Assembly: GCF_016907675.1 (NCBI RefSeq)
Contig: NZ_JAFBCJ010000001.1
Location: 2,604,001-2,668,000 of the forward strand
Reading direction: 5' to 3'
Length of the DNA stretch: 64,000 nt
Origin: Geodermatophilus bullaregiensis
GTDB lineage: Bacteria; Actinomycetota; Actinomycetes; Mycobacteriales; Geodermatophilaceae
A program made the translations under genes and the position numbers. Below the pieces are notes generated by a model. It was not told the origin of the DNA and did not search any database. It saw only the letters and a program-made list of their open reading frames with translations. This document shows, piece after piece, positions 1 to 11,489 of this stretch. Within the stretch, counting starts at the first letter, position 1. Each line of letters starts with the position of its first letter.

Positions 1-1505
1 GCACCGGCGAGGGCGTCGTCCTCACCACCCGCCGGACGCTGGCCGACCGGCTGCTGCGGCTCCCGGTGGCCGAGTACGACCGCCGCCGCACCGGCGACCT
101 GATGTCCCGCATCGGCGCCGACACCACGATGCTGCGGGCGACGGTGACCTCCGGCGTGGTCGAGGTGGCGGGCTCGGCGGTCGTCGGCGTCGGCGCGCTG
201 GTGGCCATGGCGCTGGTCGACGTCTGGCTGCTCCTGGTCACCGTCGCCTCCGTCGCGGTGGGGCTGACCGTGGTGGTCAGCACCAGCCGGCGGGTGCGCA
301 CGCTGTCCCGCGAGGCGCAGGAGGAGGTCGGCGCCATGACGGCGTCGGTGGAGCGGGCGCTGTCGGCGGTGCGCACCATCCGGGCCAGCGGGGCCACCGC
401 CCGCGAGGTGGCCGGCGTCGGCGAGAGCGCGGCACGGGCGTACCGGGCCGGCGTCTCGGTGGCCCGGGTCGAGGCCCTGGTGCAGCCGGCCGGGTCGATC
501 GCCGTCCAGGGCGCGTTCCTCGCCGTCCTGGGGCTGGGCGGCTACCGGGTGGCCACCGGCTCGATCGCCGTCGCCGACCTGGTCGCGTTCATCCTCTACC
601 TGTTCCTGCTGGTGATGCCCCTCGGCCAGGCGATCGGGGCGTGGACCCAGCTGCAGACCGGGCTGGGTGCCCTGGCCCGCGTGCAGGAGGTCCTGGCGCT
701 CGAGCCCGAGCGCGACGACGCCCCCGAGGTGGGCGGCGCGACGACGGCACCCCGCGTCCCCGCCCCCGGCTCACCCGCCCCGCTGCTCGAGCTCGACGAC
801 GTCTCGTTCGCCTATCCCGACGGCACGCAGGTGCTGCGCGGGGTCTCCCTGGCCGTGCCGCCGGGCAGCCGGGTGGCACTGGTGGGCCCCTCGGGCGCCG
901 GCAAGTCCACGGTGCTGGCGCTGGTCGAGGGCTTCTACCCGCTCTCGGGCGGCGTGATCCGGTGGGCCGGCACCGACGTCCGGGAGCTGCCGCGCGCGGC
1001 GCTGCGGGCCCGGATCGGCTACGTCGAGCAGGAGGCGCCGGTGCTGGCCGGGACGGTCCGGGAGAACCTGCTGCTGGCCGCCCCGGACGCCGGTGACGAC
1101 GAGCTGTGGGCGGTGCTGGCCGACGTCGGCCTCACCGGCGTGGTGCAGCGCTCGGCGCGCGGCCTGGACGTGCCGGTCGGCGACGAGGGGGTGCTGCTGT
1201 CCGGTGGGGAGCGGCAGCGGCTGGCGATCGCCCGGTCGCTGCTGTCCCGCCCGGCGCTGCTGCTGCTCGACGAGCCGACGGCCAGCCTCGACGCGCGCAA
1301 CGAGGGGCTGCTGCGCGACACGCTGGCCGCGGCGGCCGCCGACCGGGCGCTGCTGGTCGTCGCCCACCGGCTGTCCACCGTGCTCGACAGCGACCAGATC
1401 GTCGTCCTCGACGCCGGCCGCGTGGTCGCCCGTGGCACGCACGCCGAGCTGGTGGGGACCAGCCCGCTCTACCGGGAGCTGGCCACCGCTCAGCTGCTGG
1501 TCTGA
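1..1505 (+). CDS. ABC exporter, fused membrane and ATPase domains (5' end outside window)
   Basis: The reading frame is already open at base 3 and runs to the TGA at 1503-1505, so the start lies upstream of the window. The first half holds hydrophobic segments of an ABC exporter membrane domain, including the Y-D-R-R-R-T-G-D-L coupling-loop region near base 75. The second half is a full nucleotide-binding domain: Walker A GPSGAGKST near 886-912, signature LSGGERQRLAIAR near 1198, Walker B LLLLDEPTASLDA near 1258, and the H-loop in VVAHRLSTV. This is the layout of MsbA/MDR-type half-transporters that work as dimers in the membrane. The substrate cannot be told from sequence. A partner half-transporter may sit upstream. 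Confidence 0.93.
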   Translation, partial: TGEGVVLTTRRTLADRLLRLPVAEYDRRRTGDLMSRIGADTTMLRATVTSGVVEVAGSAVVGVGALVAMALVDVWLLLVTVASVAVGLTVVVSTSRRVRTLSREAQEEVGAMTASVERALSAVRTIRASGATAREVAGVGESAARAYRAGVSVARVEALVQPAGSIAVQGAFLAVLGLGGYRVATGSIAVADLVAFILYLFLLVMPLGQAIGAWTQLQTGLGALARVQEVLALEPERDDAPEVGGATTAPRVPAPGSPAPLLELDDVSFAYPDGTQVLRGVSLAVPPGSRVALVGPSGAGKSTVLALVEGFYPLSGGVIRWAGTDVRELPRAALRARIGYVEQEAPVLAGTVRENLLLAAPDAGDDELWAVLADVGLTGVVQRSARGLDVPVGDEGVLLSGGERQRLAIARSLLSRPALLLLDEPTASLDARNEGLLRDTLAAAAADRALLVVAHRLSTVLDSDQIVVLDAGRVVARGTHAELVGTSPLYRELATAQLLV

Positions 1506-1722
1506 CAGCGGTGTGCCGATCGGTTGGCGGCCGTGGCCTCCGGCGCCGGCGGTGACGTGCGCCGAGGGCTCGTCCTGGAGACCGGATGCGCCGTGGGCGC
1601 ACCTTGCTGCAGCTCACGCCCCCACCGTGGTCAGCCGACCGGCACCAGCTCCTGCCGGCGTGCGAGCCCGGGCCAGCACTCGGCAACCAACGCGCACACC
1701 GCTGTGGGTCGCGGCCCGGCCG

Positions 1723-1772
1723 GGTCCCGCCGCGAGCCTGCGAGTGGTGGGGGGTAGGGGGTCCTTCCACTG
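1723..1772 (+). repeat. Dispersed GC-rich palindromic repeat, single copy
   Basis: A 50-bp element that begins GGTCCCGCCGCGAGCCTGCG and ends GGGGGTCCTTCCACTG. It matches the repeats at 46310, 50392 (reverse strand), 55961-56257 and 59913. It can fold through CCCGCC pairing with a downstream G-rich arm. It lies in the 409-bp gap (1506-1914) between the ABC gene and the SDR gene; I see no coding sequence elsewhere in that gap. Confidence 0.75.
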
Positions 1773-1778
1773 ATCGTG

Positions 1779-1818
1779 GCGCGTCCTCCCCGACCGCCTC
1801 CCGTCAGGGAGGACGCGC
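1779..1818. terminator. Strong hairpin between convergent genes
   Basis: Perfect 12-bp arms GCGCGTCCTCCC (1779-1790) and GGGAGGACGCGC (1807-1818) enclose a 16-nt loop. The hairpin lies between the convergent ABC and SDR genes and could end transcription from both sides. It has no T-tract. A close relative with the same left arm and loop length is at 51323-51362, so it may instead be a small repeat family. Confidence 0.5.
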
Positions 1819-1914
1819 TGCGGTGTGGGAGGACGTGCCGCGTCCGCACGGCCGGGCGCAGGCGGGGGACGGCGCCCGCCGGCGGTGTGGGCCGGGGTGA
1901 CCAGGGCCGTGGGG

Positions 1915-3429
1915 TCAGGCGGCGCGGTCGTGCTCCTGCGGGGAACGGGCGGCCGACGCCTCGGCGGTCTTGGTGATGTTGCGGATCATGCTGCCGAAGA
2001 CGATCCCGTGGAACGGCGAGACGCTCCACCAGTAGAGCTGGCCGAGCAGGCCCAGCGGGTGGAAGGTCGCCTTCTGCCGCAGCCGGGTGCGCCCGGAGTC
2101 GGTCCGTTCCACGTGGAACTCGAGCCAGGCCAGGCCGGGCAGCCGCATCTCGGCGCGCAGCCGCAGCAGCCGGCCCTCGTCGAGCTCCTCGACCCGCCAC
2201 CAGTCCAGCGCGTCCCCGACGTGGAGGTCACGGGGGTCGCGCCGGCCGCGGCGCAGGCCGACGCCCCCCACGGCGCGGTCCAGCCAGCCGCGCACCTCCC
2301 AGGCCAGGGGGAAGCTGTACCAGCCGGTCTCCCCGCCGATGCCCTCGACGACCCGCCACAGCGCCTCGGGCGGGGCGTCGGTCTCCTTGGTCCGCTCGTC
2401 GAGGTAGAGGCTGCCGCCGGCCCAGTCGGGGTCGGAGGGCAACGGGTCCGACGGCGCCCCGGGCACCGACGCGCCGCTCCACCGGGTGTCGACGGCGTTG
2501 TTGCGGACCTTCAGCACGGCCAGCCGCACCGCCTCGTCGAAGCCGAGCAGTCCCTCGGGCGGGTCGGGCACGTACTGCGCGATGTCGTGCTCCTTGCAGA
2601 CGACGGTGTTGCGCAGGGACTCCACCAACGGCCGCGCGATGCCCGCCGGGACCGGCGTGATGACGCCGACCCAGTGGCTCGACAGCGACGGGGAGAAGAC
2701 CGGGACCGGCAGGATCCGCCGCCGCGGCAGGCCGGTCACCTCGGCGTAGCGCTGCATCATCGTGGCGTAGTCCATGACGTCGGGGCCGCCGATGTCGAAG
2801 CTGCGGTGCACGTCGGGCGGCAGGGTGGCGCAGCCGACCAGGTAGCGCAGGACGTCGCGGATGGCGATCGGCTGGATCCGGCTGTGCACCCAGCGGGGGG
2901 TGACCATCACCGGCAGCCGCTCGGTGAGGTAGCGCAGCATCTCGAACGACACCGACCCCGACCCGAGGACGACCGCCGCGCGCAGGACCACCGTCGGCAC
3001 CCCGGAGCCCAGCAGCACCCGCGCCACCTCCGCCCGGCTGCGCAGGTGCGGGGAGAGCTCCTCGTCCTCCGGCTCCAGCCCGCCGAGGAAGACCAGCCGG
3101 CCGACGCCGGCCTCCCGCACGGCGCGGGCCACCACCTCCGCCGTCCGCCGTTCCGTGGCCTCGAACTCCGGGCCGCTGCCGAGGGAGTGGACGAGGTAGT
3201 AGACGACGTCGACGTCGGCGCAGGCGCGGGCCACCGCCTCGGCGTCGGCGGCATCGGCCTCGGCGACCTCCACCTGCCCGATCCAGGGCCGGTCGCGCAG
3301 CTTCCGCGGCGCGCGGGTGAGCACCCTCACGCGGTGACCGGCGGCCAGGAGCTCGGGCACGAGTCGGCCGCCGACGTAGCCGGTGGCACCGGTGACCAGA
3401 CAGGTGAGTGCGCGCTGCGCGGGCTGCAT
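1915..3429 (-). CDS. SDR-family NAD(P)-binding protein with C-terminal DUF2867 domain
   Basis: The protein is 504 aa when started at the ATG at 3429 (MQPAQRALTCLVTGATGYVG); the open frame extends 102 codons further upstream, but that stretch overlaps the gyrB leader and has no domain character. An N-terminal Rossmann fold shows the TGATGYVGGRL nucleotide motif at about residues 13-23. The middle is that of an atypical NmrA/epimerase-like SDR. The last roughly 150 residues fit the DUF2867 (SRPBCC-like) domain, an arrangement known from actinobacterial fused proteins. Substrate and reaction are unknown. It is transcribed divergently from gyrB and contains a parS-like 14-mer at 2106-2119. Confidence 0.85.
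   Translation of the reverse strand: MQPAQRALTCLVTGATGYVGGRLVPELLAAGHRVRVLTRAPRKLRDRPWIGQVEVAEADAADAEAVARACADVDVVYYLVHSLGSGPEFEATERRTAEVVARAVREAGVGRLVFLGGLEPEDEELSPHLRSRAEVARVLLGSGVPTVVLRAAVVLGSGSVSFEMLRYLTERLPVMVTPRWVHSRIQPIAIRDVLRYLVGCATLPPDVHRSFDIGGPDVMDYATMMQRYAEVTGLPRRRILPVPVFSPSLSSHWVGVITPVPAGIARPLVESLRNTVVCKEHDIAQYVPDPPEGLLGFDEAVRLAVLKVRNNAVDTRWSGASVPGAPSDPLPSDPDWAGGSLYLDERTKETDAPPEALWRVVEGIGGETGWYSFPLAWEVRGWLDRAVGGVGLRRGRRDPRDLHVGDALDWWRVEELDEGRLLRLRAEMRLPGLAWLEFHVERTDSGRTRLRQKATFHPLGLLGQLYWWSVSPFHGIVFGSMIRNITKTAEASAARSPQEHDRAA
2106..2119. other. parS-like 14-bp palindrome
   Basis: Perfect palindrome GTTCCACGTGGAAC inside the SDR coding sequence. It differs from the usual parS core GTTTCACGTGAAAC only at a symmetric pair of positions. 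The same 14-mer recurs at 39861 and 60211. ParB binding is inferred, not shown. Confidence 0.55.
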
Positions 3430-3656
3430 GCCGACCAGTCTGGGAGCCCGGGACGGACGGTGCCGTCCGGTGGACCGGCCAGCGGCCCTGGGCGGGCGTG
3501 TCGACCCCCGGGCCAGCACCAGTGGTGCAGCCGGTGCCGCGAGTGGCGCAGACGCCACGTCAGGGCGTGGACGGCGACGTTCCTGTCGGTGGACCCGGTA
3601 ACATGGAGGACAGGAATCCCCAGCATCCGGCTCAGTGGCGCTGTGCGCCCTCGGGA

Positions 3657-3674
3657 CCCTCCCCGTCGGGAGGG
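3657..3674 (+). promoter_or_regulatory. Hairpin in the gyrB leader
   Basis: CCCTCCC (3657-3663) pairs with GGGAGGG (3668-3674) across a CGTC tetraloop, 35 nt before the chosen gyrB start. The 280-bp SDR-gyrB gap also has a TAACAT hexamer at about 3600 that could be a -10 box. The hairpin could affect gyrB expression, but no mechanism is visible. Confidence 0.35.
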
Positions 3675-3709
3675 GGGCCCGCGCCGGGAGCGTGACAGAA
3701 GGGCCCCAC

Positions 3710-5746
<2,037 letters not shown>

Positions 5747-5816
5747 GCGCGGGGGACGTCCCCGGACGTCCTCCGCCCGCCCGTTCCCCTCCTGCGCAAC
5801 CGTGGAGACCTGAACC

Positions 5817-8285
5817 GTGACCGAGACCCCTGCCCGCGACCGCGTCGAGCCGGTCGACCTCCAGCAGGAGATGCAGCGCAGCTACATCGACTACGCGATG
5901 AGCGTCATCGTGGGCCGCGCGCTGCCCGAGGTCCGCGACGGCCTCAAGCCCGTGCACCGCCGCGTGCTGTTCGCGATGTACGACCAGGGCTTCCGTCCCG
6001 ACCGCGGCTACGTCAAGTGCGCCCGCGTCGTCGGTGAGGTGATGGGTAACTACCACCCGCACGGCGACAGCTCGATCTACGACGCCCTCGTGCGGCTGGC
6101 CCAGCCGTGGTCGATGCGCTATCCGCTGGTCGACGGTCAGGGGAACTTCGGCTCCCCGGGCAACGACCCGGCCGCGGCCATGCGCTACACCGAGGCCCGG
6201 CTCACGCCGCTGGCCATGGAGATGCTGGCCAACATCGACGAGGAGACCGTCGACTTCCAGCCCAACTACGACGGCAAGAACCAGGAGCCGCTGGTCCTGC
6301 CGGGGCGCATCCCCAACCTGCTGATCAACGGCTCGGCCGGCATCGCCGTCGGCATGGCCACCAACATGCCGCCGCACAACCTGCGCGAGGTCGCCGCCGC
6401 GGTGTTCTGGGTGCTCGAGCACCCCGACGCCGAGCCGGAGGAGGCCCTCACCGCGTGCATGGAGCGGATCAAGGGCCCCGACTTCCCGACCCACGGCCTC
6501 ATCGTCGGCCGCGACGGCATCGAGGAGGCCTACCGCACCGGCCGCGGCTCGGTCCGCATGCGCGCGGTGGTCACCGTCGAGGAGGACGCCCGCGGCCGGG
6601 TGCAGCTCGTCGTCACCGAGCTGCCCTACCAGGTCAACCCGGACAACCTCGCCGAGGCCATCGCCGAGGGGGTCAAGGACGGCCGGCTGCAGGGCATCAG
6701 CGAGATCGCCGACGAGTCCAGCGACCGGGTCGGCCGACGACTGGTCATCACCCTGCGCCGCGACGCCGTGGCCAAGGTCGTCCTGAACAACCTCTACAAG
6801 CACACCCAGCTGCAGACCTCCTTCGGCTGCAACATGCTCTCGATCGTCGACGGCGTCCCGCGGACGCTGCGCCTCGACGAGCTCGTGCGCCTCTACGTCG
6901 ACCACCAGATCGAGGTCATCCAGCGGCGGACCCGCTACCGGCTGCGCAAGGCCGAGGAGCGCGCGCACATCCTGCGCGGCTACGCCAAGGCCCTCGACCA
7001 GCTCGACGCGGTCATCGCGCTCATCCGCCGCAGCGAGTCGGCCGAGGCGGCCCGCAGCGGCCTGATGGAGCTCCTCGACGTCGACGAGATCCAGGCCGTC
7101 GCGATCCTCGACCTGCAGCTGCGCCGGCTGGCCGCCCTCGAGCGCCAGCGGATCATGGACGAGCTGGCCGAGATCGAGGCCCGCATCGCCGAGCTGCAGG
7201 CGATCCTCGACTCCCCGCAGCGGCAGCGGGAGATCATCCGGGACGAGCTGGCCGAGATCGTCGAGAAGTACGGCGACGACCGGCGCACCAAGTTCGTCGC
7301 CAACGACGGCGACGTGACGATGGAGGACCTCATCGCGGAGGAGGAGGTCGTCGTCACCATCACCCGCACCGGCTACGCCAAGCGCACCAAGAGCGACCTC
7401 TACCGCTCCCAGCGCCGCGGCGGCAAGGGCGTGATGGGTGCGGCCCTCAAGCAGGACGACCTCGTCGACCACTTCTTCGTGGGCTCCACCCACGACTGGA
7501 TCCTGTTCTTCACGAACAAGGGCCGGGTGTACCGGGCGAAGGCCTACGAGCTGCCCGAGGCCAACCGCACCGCCCGCGGCGCGCACGTGGCCAACATCCT
7601 CGCCTTCCAGCCCGACGAGAAGATCGCCCAGGTCATGCAGATCAAGGACTACGGGGTCGCCCCGTACCTGGTCCTGGCCACGGCGAACGGGCAGGTGAAG
7701 AAGACGCGGCTGACCGACTTCGACTCCCCGCGCAGCGGCGGCGTCATCGCGATCAACCTGCGGGAGAGCGACGAGCTGGTCGGCGCGGCGCTCATCGACC
7801 AGGAGCAGGACCTGCTGCTGGTCACCCGCAAGGCGATGTCGATCCGGTTCAAGGCCGACGACGCCACGCTGCGGCCGATGGGGCGGGCCACCGAGGGCGT
7901 CCGGGGGATCTCCCTGGGCTCGGACGACTCGCTGCTGTCGATGATGGTCGTCGAGGAGGGCGTCGACGTGCTCGTCGCCACCGAGCGCGGCTTCGCCAAG
8001 CGGACCGGGATCGAGAACTACCCGAACCAGGGTCGCGGCGGCAAGGGCGTGCTCACCGCCGACCCCAAGGCGCGCAAGGGCAACCTGGTGGGGGCCCTGG
8101 CGGTGCGGCTCGGTGACGAGCTGTACGCGATCACCTCCGGCGGCGGTGTCATCCGGACCCCGGTCAACGGGGTGCGCCACAACAAGGACCGGGCCACCAT
8201 GGGTGTCAAGCTCATGAACTTGCCCGAGGACGTGACGATCGTGGCGATCGCCCGGACGACGGACAACGACGAGCCCGCCGCCTAG
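5817..8285 (+). CDS. gyrA: DNA gyrase subunit A
   Basis: Breakage-reunion subunit of DNA gyrase, 822 aa, starting at GTG 5817 with GGAGA upstream. The winged-helix part holds the active tyrosine in [11 protein letters not shown]. The quinolone-determining segment reads [16 protein letters not shown], so Ser85 stands where M. tuberculosis GyrA has Ala90. The C-terminal beta-pinwheel carries an intact GyrA box QRRGGKG near residue 533, needed for DNA wrapping. Length and order match the family. It lies just after gyrB and before a DUF3566 gene. Confidence 0.97.
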   Translation: MTETPARDRVEPVDLQQEMQRSYIDYAMSVIVGRALPEVRDGLKPVHRRVLFAMYDQGFRPDRGYVKCARVVGEVMGNYHPHGDSSIYDALVRLAQPWSMRYPLVDGQGNFGSPGNDPAAAMRYTEARLTPLAMEMLANIDEETVDFQPNYDGKNQEPLVLPGRIPNLLINGSAGIAVGMATNMPPHNLREVAAAVFWVLEHPDAEPEEALTACMERIKGPDFPTHGLIVGRDGIEEAYRTGRGSVRMRAVVTVEEDARGRVQLVVTELPYQVNPDNLAEAIAEGVKDGRLQGISEIADESSDRVGRRLVITLRRDAVAKVVLNNLYKHTQLQTSFGCNMLSIVDGVPRTLRLDELVRLYVDHQIEVIQRRTRYRLRKAEERAHILRGYAKALDQLDAVIALIRRSESAEAARSGLMELLDVDEIQAVAILDLQLRRLAALERQRIMDELAEIEARIAELQAILDSPQRQREIIRDELAEIVEKYGDDRRTKFVANDGDVTMEDLIAEEEVVVTITRTGYAKRTKSDLYRSQRRGGKGVMGAALKQDDLVDHFFVGSTHDWILFFTNKGRVYRAKAYELPEANRTARGAHVANILAFQPDEKIAQVMQIKDYGVAPYLVLATANGQVKKTRLTDFDSPRSGGVIAINLRESDELVGAALIDQEQDLLLVTRKAMSIRFKADDATLRPMGRATEGVRGISLGSDDSLLSMMVVEEGVDVLVATERGFAKRTGIENYPNQGRGGKGVLTADPKARKGNLVGALAVRLGDELYAITSGGGVIRTPVNGVRHNKDRATMGVKLMNLPEDVTIVAIARTTDNDEPAA

Positions 8286-8365
8286 GGTGGGACCGGGAGC
8301 ACGGGGGACCGTGGCCGCGCGCCACGGCTCCCTCCGGCCTCCTCCTGACGGGAACGACCGGCGCC

Positions 8366-8397
8366 CGGGCGCCCTCGGCTGTGCGCCGGGGCGCCCG
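8366..8397 (+). terminator. Hairpin between gyrA and the DUF3566 gene
   Basis: CGGGCGCCC (8366-8374) pairs with GGGCGCCCG (8389-8397) over a 14-nt loop. It sits in the 156-bp gap after gyrA and could be a partial terminator or attenuator. There is no T-tract. Confidence 0.4.
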
Positions 8398-8441
8398 GTC
8401 GCGAGAACGCGGCGAGGGCCGCAGGCGAACGGGAGACTGGC

Positions 8442-9284
8442 ATGAGCGACCGGCCGCAGGCGGTGCGCACCGGGGTCCGCCCGGACGGCGCCGGAGCGGA
8501 CAGGGCGCCCGGGGCAGACCCGTCGCCGGCCGGCCCGGCGGGGACCCCTCCGGCCGGTGGTCCGTCCGCGGGCGGTGCGCCGGCCGGTGGCCCGCCCACC
8601 GGGGCGTCCGCCGCCGGTGCCTCCGCTGGCGGAGCCCCGGCCGCGGGTGCGCAGACCGGGGCCGCCCCGGCCGCGCAGCCGGCCACCGGCGGTGCGCCGT
8701 CGCTGTCCAAGCCGGACACCGGTCAGGTGCCCGCCCAGCCGGCCGGGCAGCAGCCGGCCGGTGCCGCCCCGCCGCCGGCCGGCGCGGGCCCGGGCTCGTC
8801 GGGCACCACCCAGACCATCACCCCGGTCGCTGCAGCCGCGGCTCCGCCGCCGGCCGCCGCCCGTGGCGGTCAGCCGGCCGCGGGCAAGGCCCCCAAGCGC
8901 GGTCCCCGCGGCCCGCGGCGGGCCCGCCTGCAGTTGCGGCACATCGACACCTGGTCGGCGCTGAAGATCTCGCTGGTCCTGTCGATCGCGCTGTTCTTCA
9001 TCTGGATGGTCGCGGTCGGCGTCCTCTACGGCGTCCTGTCCGGCCTGGGCGTCTTCGACACCCTCAACGACCTCTTCGGCCAGCTCGGCACCGCCTCCGG
9101 CGCCGAGGGCGGCGAAGGCGGCGGGAACGTGATCACCCCGGGCATCGTCTTCGGCGGCGCGGCGGTCATCGGTGCGATCAACATCGTGCTCATGACCGCG
9201 CTGTGCACCGTCGCGGCCTTCATCTACAACCTCTGTGCCGACCTCGTCGGCGGTCTCGAGGTCACGCTCGCCGAGCGCGAGTAG
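8442..9284 (+). CDS. DUF3566 membrane protein
   Basis: 280 aa from the ATG at 8442, with GGGAG a few nt upstream. The first 160 residues are a low-complexity Pro/Ala/Gly tail likely to lie in the cytoplasm. The last 120 form the DUF3566 domain: RHIDTWSALKISLVLSIALF opens a first membrane helix, then a soluble loop with FDTLNDLFGQL, then a second hydrophobic segment and NLCADLVGGLEVTLAERE. This gene sits directly after gyrA in most Actinobacteria (Rv0007 in M. tuberculosis), and its position here matches. The function is not established; links to the cell envelope or division are only suggested by the neighbourhood. Confidence 0.93.
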   Translation: MSDRPQAVRTGVRPDGAGADRAPGADPSPAGPAGTPPAGGPSAGGAPAGGPPTGASAAGASAGGAPAAGAQTGAAPAAQPATGGAPSLSKPDTGQVPAQPAGQQPAGAAPPPAGAGPGSSGTTQTITPVAAAAAPPPAAARGGQPAAGKAPKRGPRGPRRARLQLRHIDTWSALKISLVLSIALFFIWMVAVGVLYGVLSGLGVFDTLNDLFGQLGTASGAEGGEGGGNVITPGIVFGGAAVIGAINIVLMTALCTVAAFIYNLCADLVGGLEVTLAERE

Positions 9285-9339
9285 AGGGGGGCCAGGTGCC
9301 GGGCCGCGCGAGGGGCCGGGTACATTGGTCGAGGTCCAC

Positions 9340-9413
9340 GGGCCTGTAGCTCAGGCGGTTAGAGCGCATCCCTGATAAGGATGAGGCCGGAGGTTCAAGT
9401 CCTCCCAGGCCCA
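9340..9413 (+). tRNA. ileT: tRNA-Ile(GAT)
   Basis: Acceptor stem GGGCCTG pairs with CAGGCCC. The anticodon stem CATCC/GGATG encloses a loop with GAT at 9374-9376. The T arm is GGAGG-TTCAAGT-CCTCC. The 3' CCA is not encoded (ACCC follows). Position after the DUF3566 gene matches other Actinobacteria. Confidence 0.97.
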
Positions 9414-9502
9414 CCCGTGTACCGGTGCCCCGGCGCCGGACGGCCCCGTCGTCACGGCGCGGGGGCGCCGTCCGTGGCGCCGTCGACCGCAGGAGGTACC
9501 GC

Positions 9503-9655
9503 GTGTTGAAGAAGCTGGCTCTGGCCGCCGTCGCGGCAGCGGGTGTCGCCGCAGTGCGGCGCCGCGCCGGAGGAGGCGCAGGCAAGGCCGAGGCCGACCT
9601 GTGGCACGAGGCCACCAGCGGCCCACAGGCCGTCAGCCGCCCCACCACCCGCTGA
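9503..9655 (+). CDS. DLW-39 family small protein
   Basis: A 50-aa protein placed between tRNA-Ile and tRNA-Ala. The GTG at 9503 has a perfect AGGAGG at 9491-9496, 6 nt upstream, which decides the start against a longer frame from 9425. It begins VLKKLALAAVAAAGVAAVRRR, a short hydrophobic segment followed by arginines, and carries the diagnostic D-L-W at residues 32-34. The DLW-39 family is a small actinobacterial protein typically found near gyrA; its role is unknown. The hydrophobic start suggests membrane association. Confidence 0.88.
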   Translation: MLKKLALAAVAAAGVAAVRRRAGGGAGKAEADLWHEATSGPQAVSRPTTR

Positions 9656-9692
9656 CCCCGGTCCCCTCGCGGGGCCGGCCGGGGACAGCCCC

Positions 9693-9768
9693 GGGGACGT
9701 AGCTCAATTGGCAGAGCACCGCCTTTGCAAGGCGGGGGTTAGGGGTTCGATTCCCCTCGTCTCCACCA
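9693..9768 (+). tRNA. alaT: tRNA-Ala(TGC)
   Basis: Acceptor GGGGACG pairs with CGTCTCC (one G-T pair). The anticodon stem CCGCC/GGCGG encloses TTTGCAA, anticodon TGC at 9726-9728. The 3' CCA is encoded at 9766-9768, unlike the other two tRNAs here. The next 195 bp up to the SDR gene hold nothing I recognise. Confidence 0.97.
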
Positions 9769-9963
9769 CCCTGACCTGCGGATCCACCTCCGTCGGAGGC
9801 TCGGACGAACCCTCCGACAGGGTCTCGGTCCGCAACTCGTCCGCGGGATGCGGCCCGCAGGGTCGCCGACAGCCGGGTGGCTGCATCGGTCGGCTGCTCG
9901 GTTCCGGGTCCGGCCGGTCCTCGACGCGGACGTCACCGGGGGCGCCTCGCGGATCGGGTGGGG

Positions 9964-10731
9964 TCAGCGGGCGGTGTAGCCGCCGTCGACGGGCAGGGCG
10001 ACGCCGACGACGAAGCTGGCGCCGGGGCTGCACAGCCACAGCACGGCGGCGGCCATCTCCTCGGCGGTGCCGAGCCGACCGATGGGCTGGTTGGCGGCGG
10101 CCTCGTCGCGGTCGAGGTCACCGGAGTCGAACATCCGGGTGACCATCGGGGTCTCGATGGTGCCGGGGCAGATGGCGTTGACGCGGATGCCGCGAGGGGC
10201 GTACTCGAGCGCGGCGCTGCGGGTCAGCCCGATCACGCCGTGCTTGGAGGCGTGGTAGGCGGCGCGGCCGGGCAGGCCGACCAGCCCGCCGAGTGAGGAG
10301 CAGTTGACGATCGCACCGGAGCCCTGGGTGCGCATGTGGGCGAGCTCGTGCTTCATGCTGGCCCAGATCCCCCGCAGGTTGATCCCGTTGACCCGGTCGA
10401 ACACCTCGGCGGGCTCATCGGCGGCGTCGGTCGTGGGCGACTGGATGCCGGCGTTGTTGTAGGCGAAGTCCAGGCTGCCGAACGTGTCGACGGTCGCGGA
10501 GACGGCCGCGGCGACCTGGTCTTCGTCGGCGACGTCGCAGCGCACGGCGAGCACCCGGTGCCCGGCCTCGCGCAGCTCCGTCTCGGACGCGGCGAGCGCG
10601 TCGGCGTCGACGTCGGCCAGCGTGACGGCCGCGCCGGCCTCGGCGAAGGCCCGAGCGGTGGCCAGGCCCATCCCGGAGCTGGCGCCGGTGACGAACGCGA
10701 CGCGGCCGGTGAAGTCGTAGGTCGGGTTCAC
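9964..10731 (-). CDS. SDR-family oxidoreductase
   Basis: 255 aa, from a GTG at 10731 with a GAGAGGGG upstream. It is a classical short-chain dehydrogenase: cofactor motif TGASSGMG at residues 16-23, an Asp after beta-2 (LADVD) suggesting NAD preference, NNAGIQ, the catalytic Ser in NCSSLGG, and YHASKHG with the Tyr-Lys pair. The C-terminal G-V-A-L-P-V-D-G-G-Y ending is usual. The substrate cannot be deduced. It opens the accessory block that separates tRNA-Ala from ppiA. Confidence 0.93.
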   Translation of the reverse strand: MNPTYDFTGRVAFVTGASSGMGLATARAFAEAGAAVTLADVDADALAASETELREAGHRVLAVRCDVADEDQVAAAVSATVDTFGSLDFAYNNAGIQSPTTDAADEPAEVFDRVNGINLRGIWASMKHELAHMRTQGSGAIVNCSSLGGLVGLPGRAAYHASKHGVIGLTRSAALEYAPRGIRVNAICPGTIETPMVTRMFDSGDLDRDEAAANQPIGRLGTAEEMAAAVLWLCSPGASFVVGVALPVDGGYTAR

Positions 10732-10859
10732 AGGAGGGGTCCCCTCTCGCGGGGTGTGGATGTGGGTGTGTCAGCAGACCGGTGGCAGCTCGTCAGCCCG
10801 ACGTCGATCCGGGCCCGCCCGGCGGTTCGAGGAGTGACGCTGCAGAACGGTGGTGTGGC

Positions 10860-11372
10860 CTACTCGGCGGCGGTGATGCGCACGATCGCGTCATCCTCGG
10901 CGCTGCTGATCGCGTCCAGTCCGGACTCGATCTCGCCGACCATCACGGTGCCCGGCGACGGGATGCGAAAGCCGTCCTCGTGGTAGTAGACCGCCAGGTC
11001 GTGGCTCGGCGACCAGTAGCCGAGCTGGCCAGCGCGGTAGTCGCTCTGCCCCTCGTCGGCGGCCAGCGCGCGCGGCAGTGCACCGGCCTTCTCCCGCCCA
11101 CCCAGGTCGTGGAGCGTGAGCGTGACCGGCAGCAGCGACGCGAGGTCGCGGGCCGTGGCGGTGTCGTAGAGACGTGCGGTGGCGGTGGCGCTGGCGCCGT
11201 CGACGGTCAAGCGGATGCGCATGGTGGCTGCCTCCTGACGTGCGTGTGGGGTGGTCGAGGTCGCGCCGGTGCCCGCTGGGCCGCTGTTCCCGACGGCCCG
11301 GTCGCTGGCCGGGGACGATGGGCTGCACGCCGCCACGGCGATGGTGGCGACCACGGCGACAGCGGACCTCAT
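10860..11372 (-). CDS. Cyclophilin-like-fold lipoprotein
   Basis: 170 aa from the ATG at 11372, which has GAGGAG at good spacing; the longer frame to 11705 is not supported. Residues 1-16 form a lipoprotein signal (MRSAVAVVATIAVAAC) with lipobox V-A-A-C and Cys16. After a Ser/Thr/Pro linker, the domain from about residue 50 (MRIRLTVDGASATATARLYD through GYWSPSHDLAVYYHEDG) matches the cyclophilin-like fold family of small beta-barrel proteins. These resemble cyclophilins in shape, but isomerase activity is not established. Likely anchored outside the membrane. It is followed upstream by decayed mobile-element sequence. Confidence 0.82.
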   Translation of the reverse strand: MRSAVAVVATIAVAACSPSSPASDRAVGNSGPAGTGATSTTPHARQEAATMRIRLTVDGASATATARLYDTATARDLASLLPVTLTLHDLGGREKAGALPRALAADEGQSDYRAGQLGYWSPSHDLAVYYHEDGFRIPSPGTVMVGEIESGLDAISSAEDDAIVRITAAE

Positions 11373-11489
11373 GTGATCTCCTCGCGGCAGTTGTCCCGTT
11401 CGGCGACACCGATGCAACCGGCTCGCGGTCGGGCGTGGGAGGGCCGGCTTGTAGGGGGGAGGAGCTCGACCTCCCTCGACCGGCGGGGC

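Noticed and set aside
9340-9768. tRNA genes as a current attachment site for an integrated element
   Set aside because: No repeat of the tRNA-Ala 3' end was found downstream and no intact integrase is present.
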